Origin: Perkinsus chesapeaki
Taxonomy: Eukaryota > Perkinsozoa > Perkinsida > Perkinsidae
Reading direction: 5' to 3'
Length of the DNA: 64,000 bases
NCBI GenBank assembly: GCA_013115145.1
Contig: JAAPAO010000025.1
Span: forward strand, 61,687 to 125,686
Position 1 is the stretch's first letter; each line of letters begins with the position of its first letter. A program made the translations under genes and the position numbers. This document shows positions 45,795 to 57,640 of the stretch, piece after piece. A model generated the notes under the pieces. That model was given only the letters and a program-made list of their open reading frames with translations. It ran no database searches and was not told where the DNA came from.

Positions 45795-47279
45795 ATGACT
45801 TCAACAATGACTGTGTCTGCCCACACCGATGTTGACACTGACACAAACTTACCGCAGCTTCTGCGATGCCGATATTCTCAAGTCCTTCCTGGCTTACGAG
45901 GCTGTCGTTTATCTTCAATTCTCTGGCACAATTCCCTTCTAAATGACAGCGAAGGCAGCCTCAACGCCTACGACAAATCCTTTCACGTATCTAGGCTTGA
46001 TTATTTTCTCAGTCACAGTTGGTCAGCAAGTGGTGTTTGGAAACGACTTGGAGTTGTCATGACGTTCTATCTGTCGTTTCCTATCAAGTTTTTGAGAGTC
46101 TTATCTATTATGATAACATTTATGGTATATTTCGTGGCATTCTCTTGTTTTTCTTCTCTTACCGTTGTTCTTATCGGCTATATGATATTGCCTGGCGCGC
46201 TGGTTGCATCGATACTCCTTGCCGACAAGAATGAGACAGTATTCCTCGATAAGTGTTGCATCTTGCAGACCGATCGTAATGCCAAGCTACAAGGTATATC
46301 CCGCTTGTCTGACTATCTACGTGCATCGGACAAGCTGGTCGTATTTTGGTCACCAGATTATCTGAAACGGCTTTGGTGTGTGTATGAACTGGCAAAGTTC
46401 TTGGAAACCCACGAGATGAAAGATGTCATTATCATCAATCTAGAGCATGTGAAGTTCTGCGTATGGATGATGCTTGGGGAGGGTGTCGGTATAATAATTT
46501 TAGAAGTTTTGAGAATTTACCTCCTTGAAAATAAGATGGACACCCTCTTGCCCCATGTTCTGCTGTGGTACTTCGTGAGCCTTTTCGTCGGTGGGCGTTC
46601 TGCTTACTATATGGATACTACTCTAACTTTTCGTCATATCGCAAGAACATTCAAGACATCAAACGCCAAATGTTCTGACGCTGCTGATGAGCCTCTGTTG
46701 CATGATATCATCGAGGATGCTTACGGTTCTATTGAGTCATTCGAGGTGGTGGTTAGAAACTTATGCCTCGGTGATGATAAATTGGGTGATAATCCAACTT
46801 GGCTTTTTTCAAAGGCGACTTTTCAGATGCTCTGTCTACCCTTTATTCCCTATGTTATTGGAGAAGCTCTTTTGTCACTCTTCCGTGCCTTAGGCCGGTC
46901 AACGGTGCCTGCCTACCTTATAGGTGCACCCGCGTCGGTAGTGAGCACACCCCTCAATGTTGTATGCTCGGTGCATGCAGCGGTAGTACCCCGAGTCCTG
47001 TTCTCCTGCCAAGCTCCTATGTTGTTACTTGTGGGTTATAAATGGAGCATCTGGGGATATCATAAGAATATACCGCAGACTCTGGTGAAGCTCTCTATGA
47101 TATTATTTTCGGTCCTGTATATTTGGCTTGGGCAAGTATTACAAGGGAGACGCATCTTCGATCTCTCAATAGTTTCGTTTGATATGGTCAAACTATTGGA
47201 TGCCCCTAGTATGTTATGTTTCGGTATACTCTCCGTGACAATACTCTTGGCGCTTATACAGCGGGGGTACCAATACTGA
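45795..47279 (+). CDS. TIR-like multi-helix membrane protein, intact copy 2
   Basis: A 494-residue single exon. LDYFLSHSWSASG (residues 69-80) is TIR box 1. Two membrane helices follow at about 98-118 and 122-143, then VFLDKCCILQTD (149-160), LVVFWSPDYLKRLW (181-194) and WCVYELAKFLE (194-204, Glu 198 at the NADase position). Further helices lie at about 225-275, 315-340 and 375-490. It is most similar to the pseudogene at 49.0 kb and clearly related to the copy at 1.8 kb on the other strand. The first Met is used; translation could start later, as box 1 is at residue 70. Confidence 0.8.
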   Translation: MTSTMTVSAHTDVDTDTNLPQLLRCRYSQVLPGLRGCRLSSILWHNSLLNDSEGSLNAYDKSFHVSRLDYFLSHSWSASGVWKRLGVVMTFYLSFPIKFLRVLSIMITFMVYFVAFSCFSSLTVVLIGYMILPGALVASILLADKNETVFLDKCCILQTDRNAKLQGISRLSDYLRASDKLVVFWSPDYLKRLWCVYELAKFLETHEMKDVIIINLEHVKFCVWMMLGEGVGIIILEVLRIYLLENKMDTLLPHVLLWYFVSLFVGGRSAYYMDTTLTFRHIARTFKTSNAKCSDAADEPLLHDIIEDAYGSIESFEVVVRNLCLGDDKLGDNPTWLFSKATFQMLCLPFIPYVIGEALLSLFRALGRSTVPAYLIGAPASVVSTPLNVVCSVHAAVVPRVLFSCQAPMLLLVGYKWSIWGYHKNIPQTLVKLSMILFSVLYIWLGQVLQGRRIFDLSIVSFDMVKLLDAPSMLCFGILSVTILLALIQRGYQY

Positions 47280-48997
47280 GACCAACTCTTTTTGTCAGTT
47301 TTTATGTTGCTTTCTTTGTGGATTGCGCAAGTTCGTCTAGTACGAATTACCGCTCTTGTGTACGGAACGAGTCAATGCTAGATAGTCGGTTCGCTCTGTT
47401 CAATCATTCTAATCTTGCCTCCTTATTTTTGCTCTTTCGCCTCTGTATCATTGAGTGCCTCAGTGAAGCACTTACCGTGATAGGTTCATATATTCTGGTG
47501 ATTGAGATTCGATCAAGTCACTAGTCTAAACTACAGTTTTATCTAAAATGAATTGTGGTAACGGTATAGGTGATGCTGAGTTGGATTATGATGAACCAAC
47601 TGTATGTTTCACCAGATCAACTTCATTGTGAGCGTGATGGTATAACTCCCTACCCTCAGACCTCTACTGAGAACAATACTATCGAGATGATATGCCAAAG
47701 CTGTACCGAAGTTACTTCGGAGCAAATTGGCATATGGCTCAGATCTGTCGGATACTTTAAATGTTCAATCTGTTAAGCTCGTGATAGCTATTGGAAATAT
47801 CTAGTGGTGTGACAGCCTATTTAGTTACGATCTTTTATTTTGAAACTGAGCTTTCATTGATGTTGAGTGTCAACATACATGGTTTGGCATACACGTAATG
47901 CCAAGACCAGTGTAGTACAATACACGGATCATATCCGATTCAAGGATCGTAGAGGGGCGAGCAACGGACACGAGCGACAAGCATCTCGACCGAGGAGTGG
48001 AGCAAGAGACAATATGATGGATGTACAGAGAGATGCAAAAAATCGACCAACCCCTGAGATCTGTTGACTGAGAATTCTTAAGCAATGGAGGCACCATTTC
48101 TAAGCTGAATGAACTTTTCCATTATTGCTGTATTAATCAATTTGATGGCTGAATTGGGCTTCGAGTTACGGCTGGGCGAAGGAATGATTACATAGAGGAA
48201 TAAACTACCTGATTCAGATTGCCCGTGGAATAAGGAGCCGCCTGAGCGATATGTAACATTATTTCATCGTTGGCTTGATAGCGCAATTGTTGTCCTGCAC
48301 ACGGCATACAGTTGCGCAAACATCGATATGGCTATGAACTGGACTGCTCGCAGTATATGCATATTGCATGCATCCCTACACACGTTGGTCATCAGAGAGT
48401 GTTATGCAAACTTCAAGTAGAGCCCTTCTACAACTCATGTCTGCAAGGTCGCATAGGAGCACCAGGCTGTCTCGACTACGCTGTTTGAGGATCGTTCTCA
48501 TAACAGTTGAACTATACCGTTCTACAGCTTGTTGAGATTAAACTCTAACCCGCCGACTTAACTCCTAGCATTTCATATCTCGATTGAGGGTTGGCCCAAT
48601 CTGGTCGATTCCTTTATCCTCATAAGGCCTTCCTCTATCGCAGCTGTCAACTTGAACCGTACGGACCGCTCGGAGTGGTCCGCTACAGGCGGCTCTGGCT
48701 AGCAGCCCATCGAAAGCCACAAAACCCACATCACTCCCGCGGGAAGGGAAGCCATGCTCAACCACTCACTACAAGTTTCATGTAACTTGAAGCTATAGTT
48801 GAGAAGCGCTTGGAGGCAGAGTAGGCGCAACCTGTGGCCCAGGTTACCTGGCACCACGATCGCGCTATTGGAAGCCGGTGTGCGCTCCAACTAGGCCAAG
48901 TTAGCTCGACCAGCTGGGCTGCTCACCGATCCCACCGTAGTTTTCCCTTATTCACATGTAACTGTTACATTATAGCATTGATGCTTTAAGTACAAAT
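47280..48997. other. Intergenic; nested palindrome
   Basis: No gene is recognised. At 47690-47735 the palindrome CCGAAGT-T-ACTTCGG sits inside the outer arms ATATGCCA/TGGCATAT. ATGTAAC-T-GTTACAT lies at 48956-48970. Confidence 0.5.
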
Positions 48998-50432
48998 ATG
49001 AGACAATGGCCGATTGTTCTGGCATGTAATGCTGGGACAGTAGATCAACCCTTCGCTACGAATCCCGCAGCGGGATTCCCGCTTGAAGCTCAGAATACTT
49101 GCCCAGTTGTCGCAGACATTAGCGTGATAGCTACCGGCCCGGCATTTTTCACCGAGGTGGGAACAATGAATGATTTCACCTCCGCGGATGCTGTGGACGT
49201 AGGTGCCACCTTGAGTCGGCTCTTCCGACATCGAGGTCCTCCAGCACTTGTTGGTTTACGAGGTTGTCATCTCTCTTCCGTAGCATATCAAGGTTCTCTT
49301 TTGCGTGACAGCGAAGGCAGCCCCAATGCCTACGACAAGTCCTTTCACGTATCTAGGCTTGATTATTTTCTTACTTACACTTGATCAGGAAGTGGTGTTT
49401 GGAAACGACTTGGAATTGTCATGACCTTCTATCTCTCCATTCCCTCGCAGCTATCAGTCATCTTGTCTAGTATAGCGGCTATCATAATGTATCTCATCGC
49501 GGGGAAACGCACGTTTCTCACCCTTACCGTTATTCTGATGTGTTACATTATAATCCCTTGCGGCCTGGTTGCAGCTGTACTCATTGCCAACAAGGATGAA
49601 AGAGTATTCCTCGATAAGTGTTGTATCTTGCAGACCGATCGTAATGCCAAGCTACAAGGTATATCCCGCTTATCCGACTACCTACGTGCATCGAACAAGC
49701 TGGTCGTATTTTGGTCACCAGATTATCTGAAACGGCTTTGGTGTGTGTATGAACTGGCAAAGTTCTTGGAAACCCACGAAATGAAAGATGTCATTATCAT
49801 CAATCTAGAGCATGTTAAGTGCTGCGTATGGATGATGCTTGGTGAGGGTGTCGGTATAATAATTTTAGAAGTTTTGACAATTTACCGACTTGAAAATAAG
49901 ATGGACACCCTCTTTTTCATCGGTGGGCGTTCTGCTTACTATATGGATACCACTCTAACTTTTCGTCATATGGCAAGAACATTCAAGACATGCCGCCGAT
50001 GAGCATTTGTTGTTATTGGAGAAGCTGTTTTCTCACTCTTCCGTGCCTTGGACGGTTCAACGGTGCCTGCCTACGTTATAGGTGTACCCGCGTCGGTAGT
50101 GAGCACACCCCTCAATATTGTATACTCTGTGCATGCAGAACTAGTACCCCGAGTCCTGCTATGCTGTCAGCCCCTCATGTCGTTGCTTGTGGGTTATAAA
50201 CTCGGTATTTGAGGATACCATAAGAATATACCACAGACCTTGGTGAAGCTTTTCTTATTCGTATTTTGCTTCGTGTTGTATATTTGGTTAAAAAGGTATC
50301 GAGTGCCAGAGCCATTTTCATACCTATCGCACTATCGGCTGAACTGTCCAATAACCCCATTATGTCATGCTTCTGCATAGTATCTGTCATACTTTTGATG
50401 GTGTATGTGCGAAAGACATGCCGATAGGACAC
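48998..50432 (+). pseudogene. TIR-like membrane protein, broken copy 3
   Basis: Close relative of the 45.8 kb gene. A TGA replaces the Trp codon of the FLSHSW motif (at 49382-49384, read as FLTYT-stop). The frame resumes (VWKRLGIVMTFYLS...) with VFLDKCCILQTD and RLWCVYELAKFLE intact. A short in-frame deletion removes the helix after KMDTL. A larger deletion after ARTFKT (near 49990) fuses into the distal helices, and a further stop lies near 50209. High identity to copy 2 suggests recent duplication and decay. The palindrome GAATCCCGC-A-GCGGGATTC lies in its 5' part (49060-49078). Confidence 0.8.
49060..49078. repeat. 9-nt-arm palindrome, one-base centre
   Basis: Perfect arms around the A at 49069, inside the 5' frame of the TIR-like pseudogene. 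Confidence 0.8.
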
Positions 50433-51582
50433 GCAACATACCAGACGTGCTATCAGTCGGGAACAAAGAAACTTTGACTAGGAAGATCTAATTGGTATAC
50501 CTCAGGAATCTATGGCAGACTATCAACTGTTATTGGATCATCTTCAAAATAGAGTTTCGTCTATACCATCTACTCTATATGCTTCATAGACACGATTATA
50601 CACGGCTGCGATGTCCAGAAGCTGTATGTAGCTCGACCCCAATGGAGGTACTTCGGCAGCCTGGCATGTTACCCGAACATCACGGATGCCTTTAAAAATT
50701 TTTCGTAGGATTCGGGTTTGCTGCTAGAGAACTCGATATTCGAGCTAGCTGATATTGGGGCCCATGATGTGAACTTCTACAGTGATTCAGGCTACCTGCA
50801 ATGTAGAACTCGTTTTGGTTGCGTCTCTACAACCTTTTCAGTATCAGAATATAGTTTGGTTTAGTATGTACTGGAAAAGCCAGGAGAGCGTATGTGGTAT
50901 TGTAGTGCGGATACGAACTGATGTCGCAAGAGTTATACAGGCATACGCATTAATTCGTATAAGCTGGAGCTCGTCTAATAAAGGTGCCAGATACTTATAC
51001 AACTATTAGCCTAAAAGTACGTTATACTGTATAACTTATACACACTCAATGCGTACAATGACCGTTAAACCCAGCCAACCATACGTGTGAGGGCTTTCAA
51101 AGTCTTACAAGTGTACTTGATTTACTCTCGGTATGCATCTCAAGTTATAATACGATTTGTCGATTTTGATAGTGTGAAAATGTATTCTAGAATCGGTAAA
51201 AAATTGTTGACCTGTGGACCGCCGGCACACATGAGAGTTTATCAAGAAGGTTCCCATCGATTAGAAGCCAAGTTTTGCATATAAACACGGAGAATGTCGT
51301 GAATCGAACTTTTTCTGTGCGTTACTTTGCGCTCAATACGCCGTTGTTTTCCATTTCTGCACATTCCATCAGCCCTTGCGTCGCTCGCCCCTTCGAGTGC
51401 TGAGGCAAATTCCCCCTCATGCAATGTCTCTCTTTAAACATCCGAGCCTTCTAATACCATTTGATTCTCGTTCTGTGAGCTTTGTTATTCGGTGTAGATG
51501 TGTCGAATGGGAACTCAGCTTATGGAAGTATCATCAATTGGTGTCTTGACGCTGCTTAGCTTTATTCAAGTTTCCAACTATC
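50433..51582. other. Intergenic, no gene recognised
   Basis: Short frames without motifs. GTTATAC-T-GTATAAC lies at 51021-51035. Confidence 0.4.
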
Positions 51583-52671
51583 ATGAGAAGCCTTGAAGCT
51601 ATGATGGCCAATATTTTGATTGGTTGCCTCGGGACCGACCTCAGCGAGCTGCAAATCCTATACGCTGACCTCGATGAGGACGTGCACTTCTTCTTATTTC
51701 CCGCGGGCCAACCACTTGCCGCCTACACGCGGGCTTCAGCTGAAGAAGCCGGAGTGTTGATTTCGTCCAAGACACAGAAGCTTTTCTTTGGGAAGCCCTC
51801 AGAAGTGTCACTCAGTTACGCGGACTTCCTGGTTGCTGAAGAAATTCGAAACACCGAGAGGGTCAAAGATGTGTCTGTTCTGCGTGTGCAAGGAAAAATA
51901 ACTGAAGAGTATTATGCTACTATACCCGGCGATCGGGAGTGCTTAGAAATTAGACATCTCGCCGGACAGAGTGCAGAAATTACGCCGCGGGGGTTTCAGT
52001 TCAGATTGGAGCCCAAGTTGCCCGCAAACTCCACTAAGGTTGCTAGAGTGCAGGAAGAGGTGAATGATCTATGCGACCGAGGCTTCTATCCATTAAAGCC
52101 TTTGGACAGTTATAACATGTTGGCTAGCGGAGACTATGAAGGCGAGAGGAGCGCAGACTTTGGTTTTAAGCTTCGGCTGGATAACAACGGAAAAGGCCAT
52201 ATTGTCCAGATCTTTATCGATACACCTCTTCCTTCAGACTATACGCTGTCTGAGATCCTCTTCCGCCATTTATGCAATACGCTCATTACAACAGTCCAAG
52301 CTGGTGACGGGTTACAAAGCAGGATGGCCTACCACCTAGTTTTAAGACCATCCGGCAATCCACTGCAAACCCCCTGCACGGAAGGAGCTCATTATAATAA
52401 AAAAACATTGTTGAAATGTCTCAGAGATTGGAATACTACGATGACAATATTGAGACCCGTCATTCGAAGAACCAAAGAGCGCAGAGAAGAAATTAAACTG
52501 AACTATGAAAGTGCTTCAAAGGAATACAATCGAGACGTGACAAATTTTGCTTTATCATCTCGGAGGTCGGGAAAGAAGTACAAAAATAGACGTTTATTCC
52601 GCGAGAAACTCTCTACTGTTGGGAATGAATTGGATACAATCACGGAGGATTCCAAAGAAGAAAGTGTGTAG
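51583..52671 (+). CDS. Unrecognised secreted-type protein, family member 2
   Basis: A 362-residue single exon with a hydrophobic N-terminus (MRSLEAMMANILIGCLGT). Landmarks shared with the gene at 43.4 kb are ITEEYYATIPGDRECLEIR, VNDLCDRGFYPLKP, HLCNTLITT and RMAYHLVLRPSG. The C-terminal third is strongly basic and helical (RRTKERREEIKLNYESASK). Overall identity to member 1 looks low, so this is an old or fast-evolving pair. No known domain. Confidence 0.6.
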   Translation: MRSLEAMMANILIGCLGTDLSELQILYADLDEDVHFFLFPAGQPLAAYTRASAEEAGVLISSKTQKLFFGKPSEVSLSYADFLVAEEIRNTERVKDVSVLRVQGKITEEYYATIPGDRECLEIRHLAGQSAEITPRGFQFRLEPKLPANSTKVARVQEEVNDLCDRGFYPLKPLDSYNMLASGDYEGERSADFGFKLRLDNNGKGHIVQIFIDTPLPSDYTLSEILFRHLCNTLITTVQAGDGLQSRMAYHLVLRPSGNPLQTPCTEGAHYNKKTLLKCLRDWNTTMTILRPVIRRTKERREEIKLNYESASKEYNRDVTNFALSSRRSGKKYKNRRLFREKLSTVGNELDTITEDSKEESV

Positions 52672-53687
52672 ATTTAGGAGCGCTGGTATCGCTGATCGAT
52701 GAATACAATATCGATTCACTTCGAGATGTTATCACGTTGTGAATGTACGGTGTGAATACATACGTGTTTAGTTGTACTGTCAACTCAATCGCTGTACCGT
52801 TCCTTCATGTCATTAGGTTATCGTTTGCCAGTTGCAGCCCAAGAGAGAATTCTCTCATTCAAAGGACTTGGCTTCACTTCAATCCGATTTGCGGGTGCTA
52901 CCAACCTCTTCTTCAGCTTTGATTTCGCCCTCAAGGAGTTTCGCCGCGACGGAATCTTGCGTTCATGCTTCGATTCGGAAACCGCGCCATAAAAAGCGAA
53001 GTCAGGTAGGACCAGAAAACCTGACATCTCGTAGGTCAGATTTGCGAGTGTACAGTATTCAATTAAGCCGGTAGATAAGATGCTTGGGTTCACCTTTAGA
53101 TTCAGCGTCCAATCTCGAAAAAATTGTATCGATAACATCGTCACTAAGCTGGAACTCGGGGATACGCGCAAGTCCCTAACATACAGCGGCTGGATCCAAA
53201 TAGAAAGATCAGGGACGCTCAAGTAGCTACCACCATACCAACTGCACCGATAATCTTATGACACTACTTCAGATATGAGAGGGATGAAATACGATGATTC
53301 ATTGACATTCATCGGGCATGGCCCGATAGCGCGGGATGCTTGCCAGAGATTCCGAACACCACAACCAGGGTGACTAAACGATATAAGATTGATGACAAAC
53401 GAGCAATTGAGACTTATACTAACGATTATGGCTACTTCACAAACTAGCCACGACTGACGTATCCAGGCGGGATGCTACAGTGTATCGTTACTGCCAGCAT
53501 TTTGCTGTATCTCTTCGTTGCTGGCAGTGTTAGCCTACTCTTGCGAATTCGTATTTGGTAACCATCCCACTATTTGTGATGTCCATCGCCCTAAAAGCTC
53601 GTGCAGGCTGCCCCTCACCAAGAGTGTCAATAACTTTTGGTCTCACATACCTGACATTTTAGTAGCCCACCCATGTTACTAAGGTCG
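52672..53687. other. No convincing gene; overlapping frames
   Basis: The frames at 52807-52992 (+) and 53222-52818 (-) overlap on opposite strands and neither shows a motif. A hairpin with arms ACTGCCAGCA/TGCTGGCAGT and a 19-nt loop lies at about 53483-53521. Confidence 0.35.
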
Positions 53688-54830
53688 TTACAGTTCCCAA
53701 AGGTCGACAGGATTTCTGGAGTAAGATGCAGTTTTGTCATCTAACCTAGACTCTGCCGGCTTTGCTTGCTCACAAACTGACTCTTCGCTTGGAGTGGTCT
53801 CAACGCATTTGTCAAATTTCAATGTCAACTGTCCATCGGGTATTTTTGGTGCAGCTTGCTGGTTGTTTGCAGATAGTATCCTCTCTTGCGCAACAGCCAA
53901 GGCTGCATCTAGCTCTTTGCTCTGTACAGCCATCTGGTGGGAATATCTGAAGCCCATCAAACGAACCCGTCGCATAGCGGAGAGTGATCTCGTGCTTCTA
54001 TCGTAACGTGTTCCACTATGCCACCCCTCACATAGATTTCTACTTGAACTATCTTCTAAGCATTAACCACGCATGAAGAGAGCAAGCTGGCTGTAGCGCA
54101 GGAGCGACAACGTCGCCAATAGTAGCCGTAATTTTCAAGCCATCAGGTACTCTCTGAAATTGCGCACCACGACGTATACTGCATAGGTAATACCTATTAG
54201 GTATCATGGAAATTCCGATCTCACACGCTGTAACTAAGCTCATCCTAGCGAGCTGATCTATCCTATTCCAAGCGACCTCTCTAAGAGTTCGCTCTTCTCC
54301 TTTTCCTTGCGGTAAAGCTTCGCATTCGCTCGAGCTAGCTGATTCCGCAGTGATTTGATCATCACGGAGTCACCGCTGTTGTCGAGCCTGTCTTCGGGCT
54401 GCCTGCGAAGTATACCCAATGCAGCTGATGCCTGTATAGAGTTCCCCGACTCCTCTAAACCCTTTTTTGCTCTATCGAACCTTCGTAACCTTTGTCGTGT
54501 CTCTCTGGCCGCAGTCAGCATTCGACGCCTATCCGGTACCTACTGCGCGTTGAACCTTAGACACAGCTTTGCAGTAACTATCACCATGCTACCTGCTTGA
54601 ACGCGGTAATGTCTTCCACTGGGTTTGTCGGGTCCTCTTTGCAGGTTCTGTGCACGGAGTAACCAGAAAGACTTGACGCGTAGCTTTTATTCGATTTCCT
54701 CGCTGGCGAGATTTCATGAGAATCCATTGGGACTCTGTCGGACTTGTGTTCGGGGGCATACTCTAGCCAGAGCTCTGATAGAACTTATTAGAGACAGGCC
54801 CTCCACCACTAACTATAGCTACTACTAATT
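53688..54830 (-). CDS. Unrecognised multi-exon coiled-coil protein
   Basis: From upstream the exons read SHEISPARKSNKSYASSL ... EDITAFKQ, an intron of about 50 nt with a GGTTCAACGC B-box-like motif, then RRRMLTAARETRQRLRRFD and IKSLRNQLARANAKLYRKEKEK. RVPDGLKITATIGDVVAPAL follows, and finally AVQSKELDAALAVAQERILS with a stop at 53688. The middle is a strong coiled coil. Exon joins after LLERSL are uncertain. No family recognised. Confidence 0.45.
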
Positions 54831-55080
54831 ATATATACAACCGAGGGATTTAACAGTGATCTTAGTAAAGGAAATCTGCCGAAAAGACTACATCGAATAA
54901 ACCTTAACATGACAGATGTTCTCTATTTCGGTAGGTCGATAATCTCAGCACCGGTCAGTATTTTCATGCTTTCATCCTACGTCGGCGAGAAGCTGTGAGC
55001 CAGCAGATAGGCTGATTACGTCATTTTGACACTGCCATTAGATCGAATATACTCAAAAATAAGCTCATCGGAATGAGGGC

Positions 55081-55152
55081 AGTGTATTGAATACACTATA
55101 CAGAACACTAATCAACAAGGATACACTGTATTCTTGTTGATCAATGTTCTGT
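55081..55152. repeat. Nested long inverted repeat next to a palindrome
   Basis: AGTGTATT-G-AATACACT (55081-55097) is followed by arms ACAGAACA and ATCAACAAG. These are mirrored by CTTGTTGAT and TGTTCTGT around 55126. Confidence 0.8.
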
Positions 55153-55249
55153 GATCGAATTTGGCCGACTTAACAGTATTTGCAGCAATGAGAGGGATGA
55201 TATTAGCCATCGAGTTGACCTTCCACATTTATCCGACTACTGCAAACCT

Positions 55250-55985
55250 ATACTGTGTTATATAGGTTCAGGGGATGCTGTTAGTAACGTGGAAGCATTG
55301 TTGAAGTTACCTTTAATATCTTTGAGGAAAGCGGGAAGCACTGCCCTAAATACTTCAGGATCAGCACCATCTTGACCAGGGTAGTCCAAGAGAAAGGAAT
55401 TGAACCTTTGAGAAGAAGGAACGATGAGTGGAAGTGCGAGTATTATATCCAACACGGTTCATTCGCGGAACAAGATGATGCCGAAGTGATCCTCCACAAC
55501 CACTCGCGCATGCATGGTGTCATTGGTTCGCGATTGATTGATAGTCAAACTTGCAGTTTGCGTTCATCGTGAAACTTTCACAGTGTAATGCTTCTTAGTC
55601 AGTTGCAAACTAAGTAACAACTGACGACGACGTCATTTCATAGGCGCCGCGTATTTCTTGAGATATATTCAACGGAAGGTATGTCTTACGCAGCTGTATA
55701 GAATGCTCGGAGATCTTCAGTGCTAGCATGAACAACTGCTTGCATACGTAAGCAGTGCTCAACAAACTCATCGACACGTATATAGCTCTTCCGCGCATCC
55801 CACCCAGTCGATGGTCTGATGTCATCTTTGACGAGAGATTTCACTGTCATTTCTCTCGGGAAGATCTGCGTATGTTGTGCTATTATGAGATTTTGGAGCA
55901 CCTTGACTCTTGGACTTCTCACAAGGTGTTACATTTTGTTCTTCGCCAAATCACACTGTCCAATCCTAAAGGGATTTAGCTCGCT
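55250..55985 (-). CDS. Small unrecognised multi-exon gene
   Basis: The exon at about 55910-55690 reads VKVLQNLIIAQHTQIFPREM, DDIRPSTGWDARKSYIRVDE and EHCLRMQAVVHASTEDL. A downstream exon, about 55380-55290, reads DGADPEVFRAVLPAFLKDIK, ending at GTAACT. The intron before it contains B-box-like GGTTCAATTCC (55406-55396). The plus strand of the first block is also open (55755-55979), so strand is not certain. Confidence 0.35.
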
Positions 55986-56278
55986 GCTTAAGCTTAGCAC
56001 GGGTAACTCCCAAGCACGCGAAGGTGCACTGGAATTGACATGTTACTTGTTATCGTCTCTTGAATGACAGTAATGGAACTCAACTCCATGCCTAACCAAA
56101 ACGATAATATGTGACTAAATCAGAATCAGTCGTAGCATTAGTCTGGTGGGGTTGAATCCACCTATACCGCGCAGACAAAACCGCCACAATGACACATAGT
56201 TGTACATGCTATCAATCATCATCCGGGCGAGCGCTTTTTCACAGACACACGTACTTGAAAGCTACTAATCAATAATGA

Positions 56279-57640
56279 CTAATATAGTCTGTAATATGCA
56301 CCTGACGCTCCTTGCTGGTGGGCAGTTGTTGCCCCTCCACCCCCAGTGGTAGCATAAACTGGATGATAGCCACCGGTAGGCATTAACGCTCCGCTATAAT
56401 CGCACGCTCTTTCTAAAGAAGCGTTGTGATGGGCAAATAGATCGTATCTGAGGTACAAGTAAGTGGACAGCAGCAGCATCTGCACTTTGACTCACAGATG
56501 AGTATTCAATATCTCACTCTCGGATTGTACATAATATACAACGCCAATAGCCATAAGGAACATCACCACCAGACTGGACAGGGCTACCGTGTACAGCTCT
56601 TGACGCTGATAGACAACAAAACGATGACAGCGAAGTAGCATTCCAAGAGCGGCCACTACGGCGATAACCTACCGTGACCAAACTGTCCTTCTCGTTCCTC
56701 TCTTCAATTTCGTCATCTCGATCGTTTAGTGTCCGAAGAAATGTGATATAGCGTCTTGGCGGGCGCTTTTTCGAGGTATCTTCCCGTGATTTCTGAGCAG
56801 GAATTCTGCGAATGAATTAAAGGCGTTTTCAATCCGAGTTTCACGACGGAAGTCGGCCATCTGCAGCCGGGACACAGAAGATAATTTCGACCGTTACCTC
56901 CTTCGGTGGTGCCACAGTGGGGCTTTCACTATTTGTACTCTCTACATCACTAACAGAACTGCTAGAGGGATCGAGGGATAGTATCGCCTCGATTGTATTT
57001 TCTGCATCTTTTTCAAATCGGCGGAACGACTCCACCATTTTACGCTCCCGTGCATCGATCTGACATGTGGGATGGATGCACGTCGCAGGTTCACTAATAG
57101 TGCTCTTACGTCGTGTTTGGCATCAATCGAGACAGACTCGGTAGAGTCACCGGCGAAGGGTTCGCCAGCGTTCTGACAAAAATATATCGCTAAAAGTTGT
57201 TATCCCTCCTGTTAAATGGAAATGAGTCCGAGGGCTTAACGCTCTGAACAATACGAAATATCGCAATTCGGAAGAAAGCTTCGTTGCCTGGTGAAGACTG
57301 ACGAGATACGAATCACCAAAAGATACTCCTTGAATAGATCAAAGACTTGTAGGTCGTCACCTCAGTTTTAATTATTTCGTTCACTCTCCGAGCCTCGAGT
57401 TCTGCAAGACTAATACTCGTGGTCTCGGATGGTGACGTGGAGGCGATGACACTGCTCGTAGTTCCAGAAGTAGCGCCACTCGCCCTGCACAGCAACAACA
57501 TTCGACCATCCCGCTGCCCGATCAAGAACTTCAAAATCCTCTACGGCCGAATCGGCGCTTCTGCGCCACTATCTGCCGTAGGAGCAGTACACAACTTATA
57601 CAGCTGTTACTTTTCGCTTCACGCCGAGTCATAAATATCC
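56279..57640 (-). CDS. Unrecognised multi-exon membrane protein
   Basis: Exons from upstream: SPSETTSISLAELEARRVNE (about 57530-57350), then MVESFRRFEKDAENTIEAIL with a Ser/Thr-rich linker (57038-56880). A helix-rich exon, VALSSLVVMFLMAIGVVYYV, lies near 56600-56520. The last exon (56485-56279) reads QMLLLSTYLYLRYDLF and a Gly/Ala/Tyr-rich tail ending at 56279. The topology is cytosolic coiled segment, membrane helices, low-complexity tail. No family recognised; the 5' end was not found. Confidence 0.45.
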
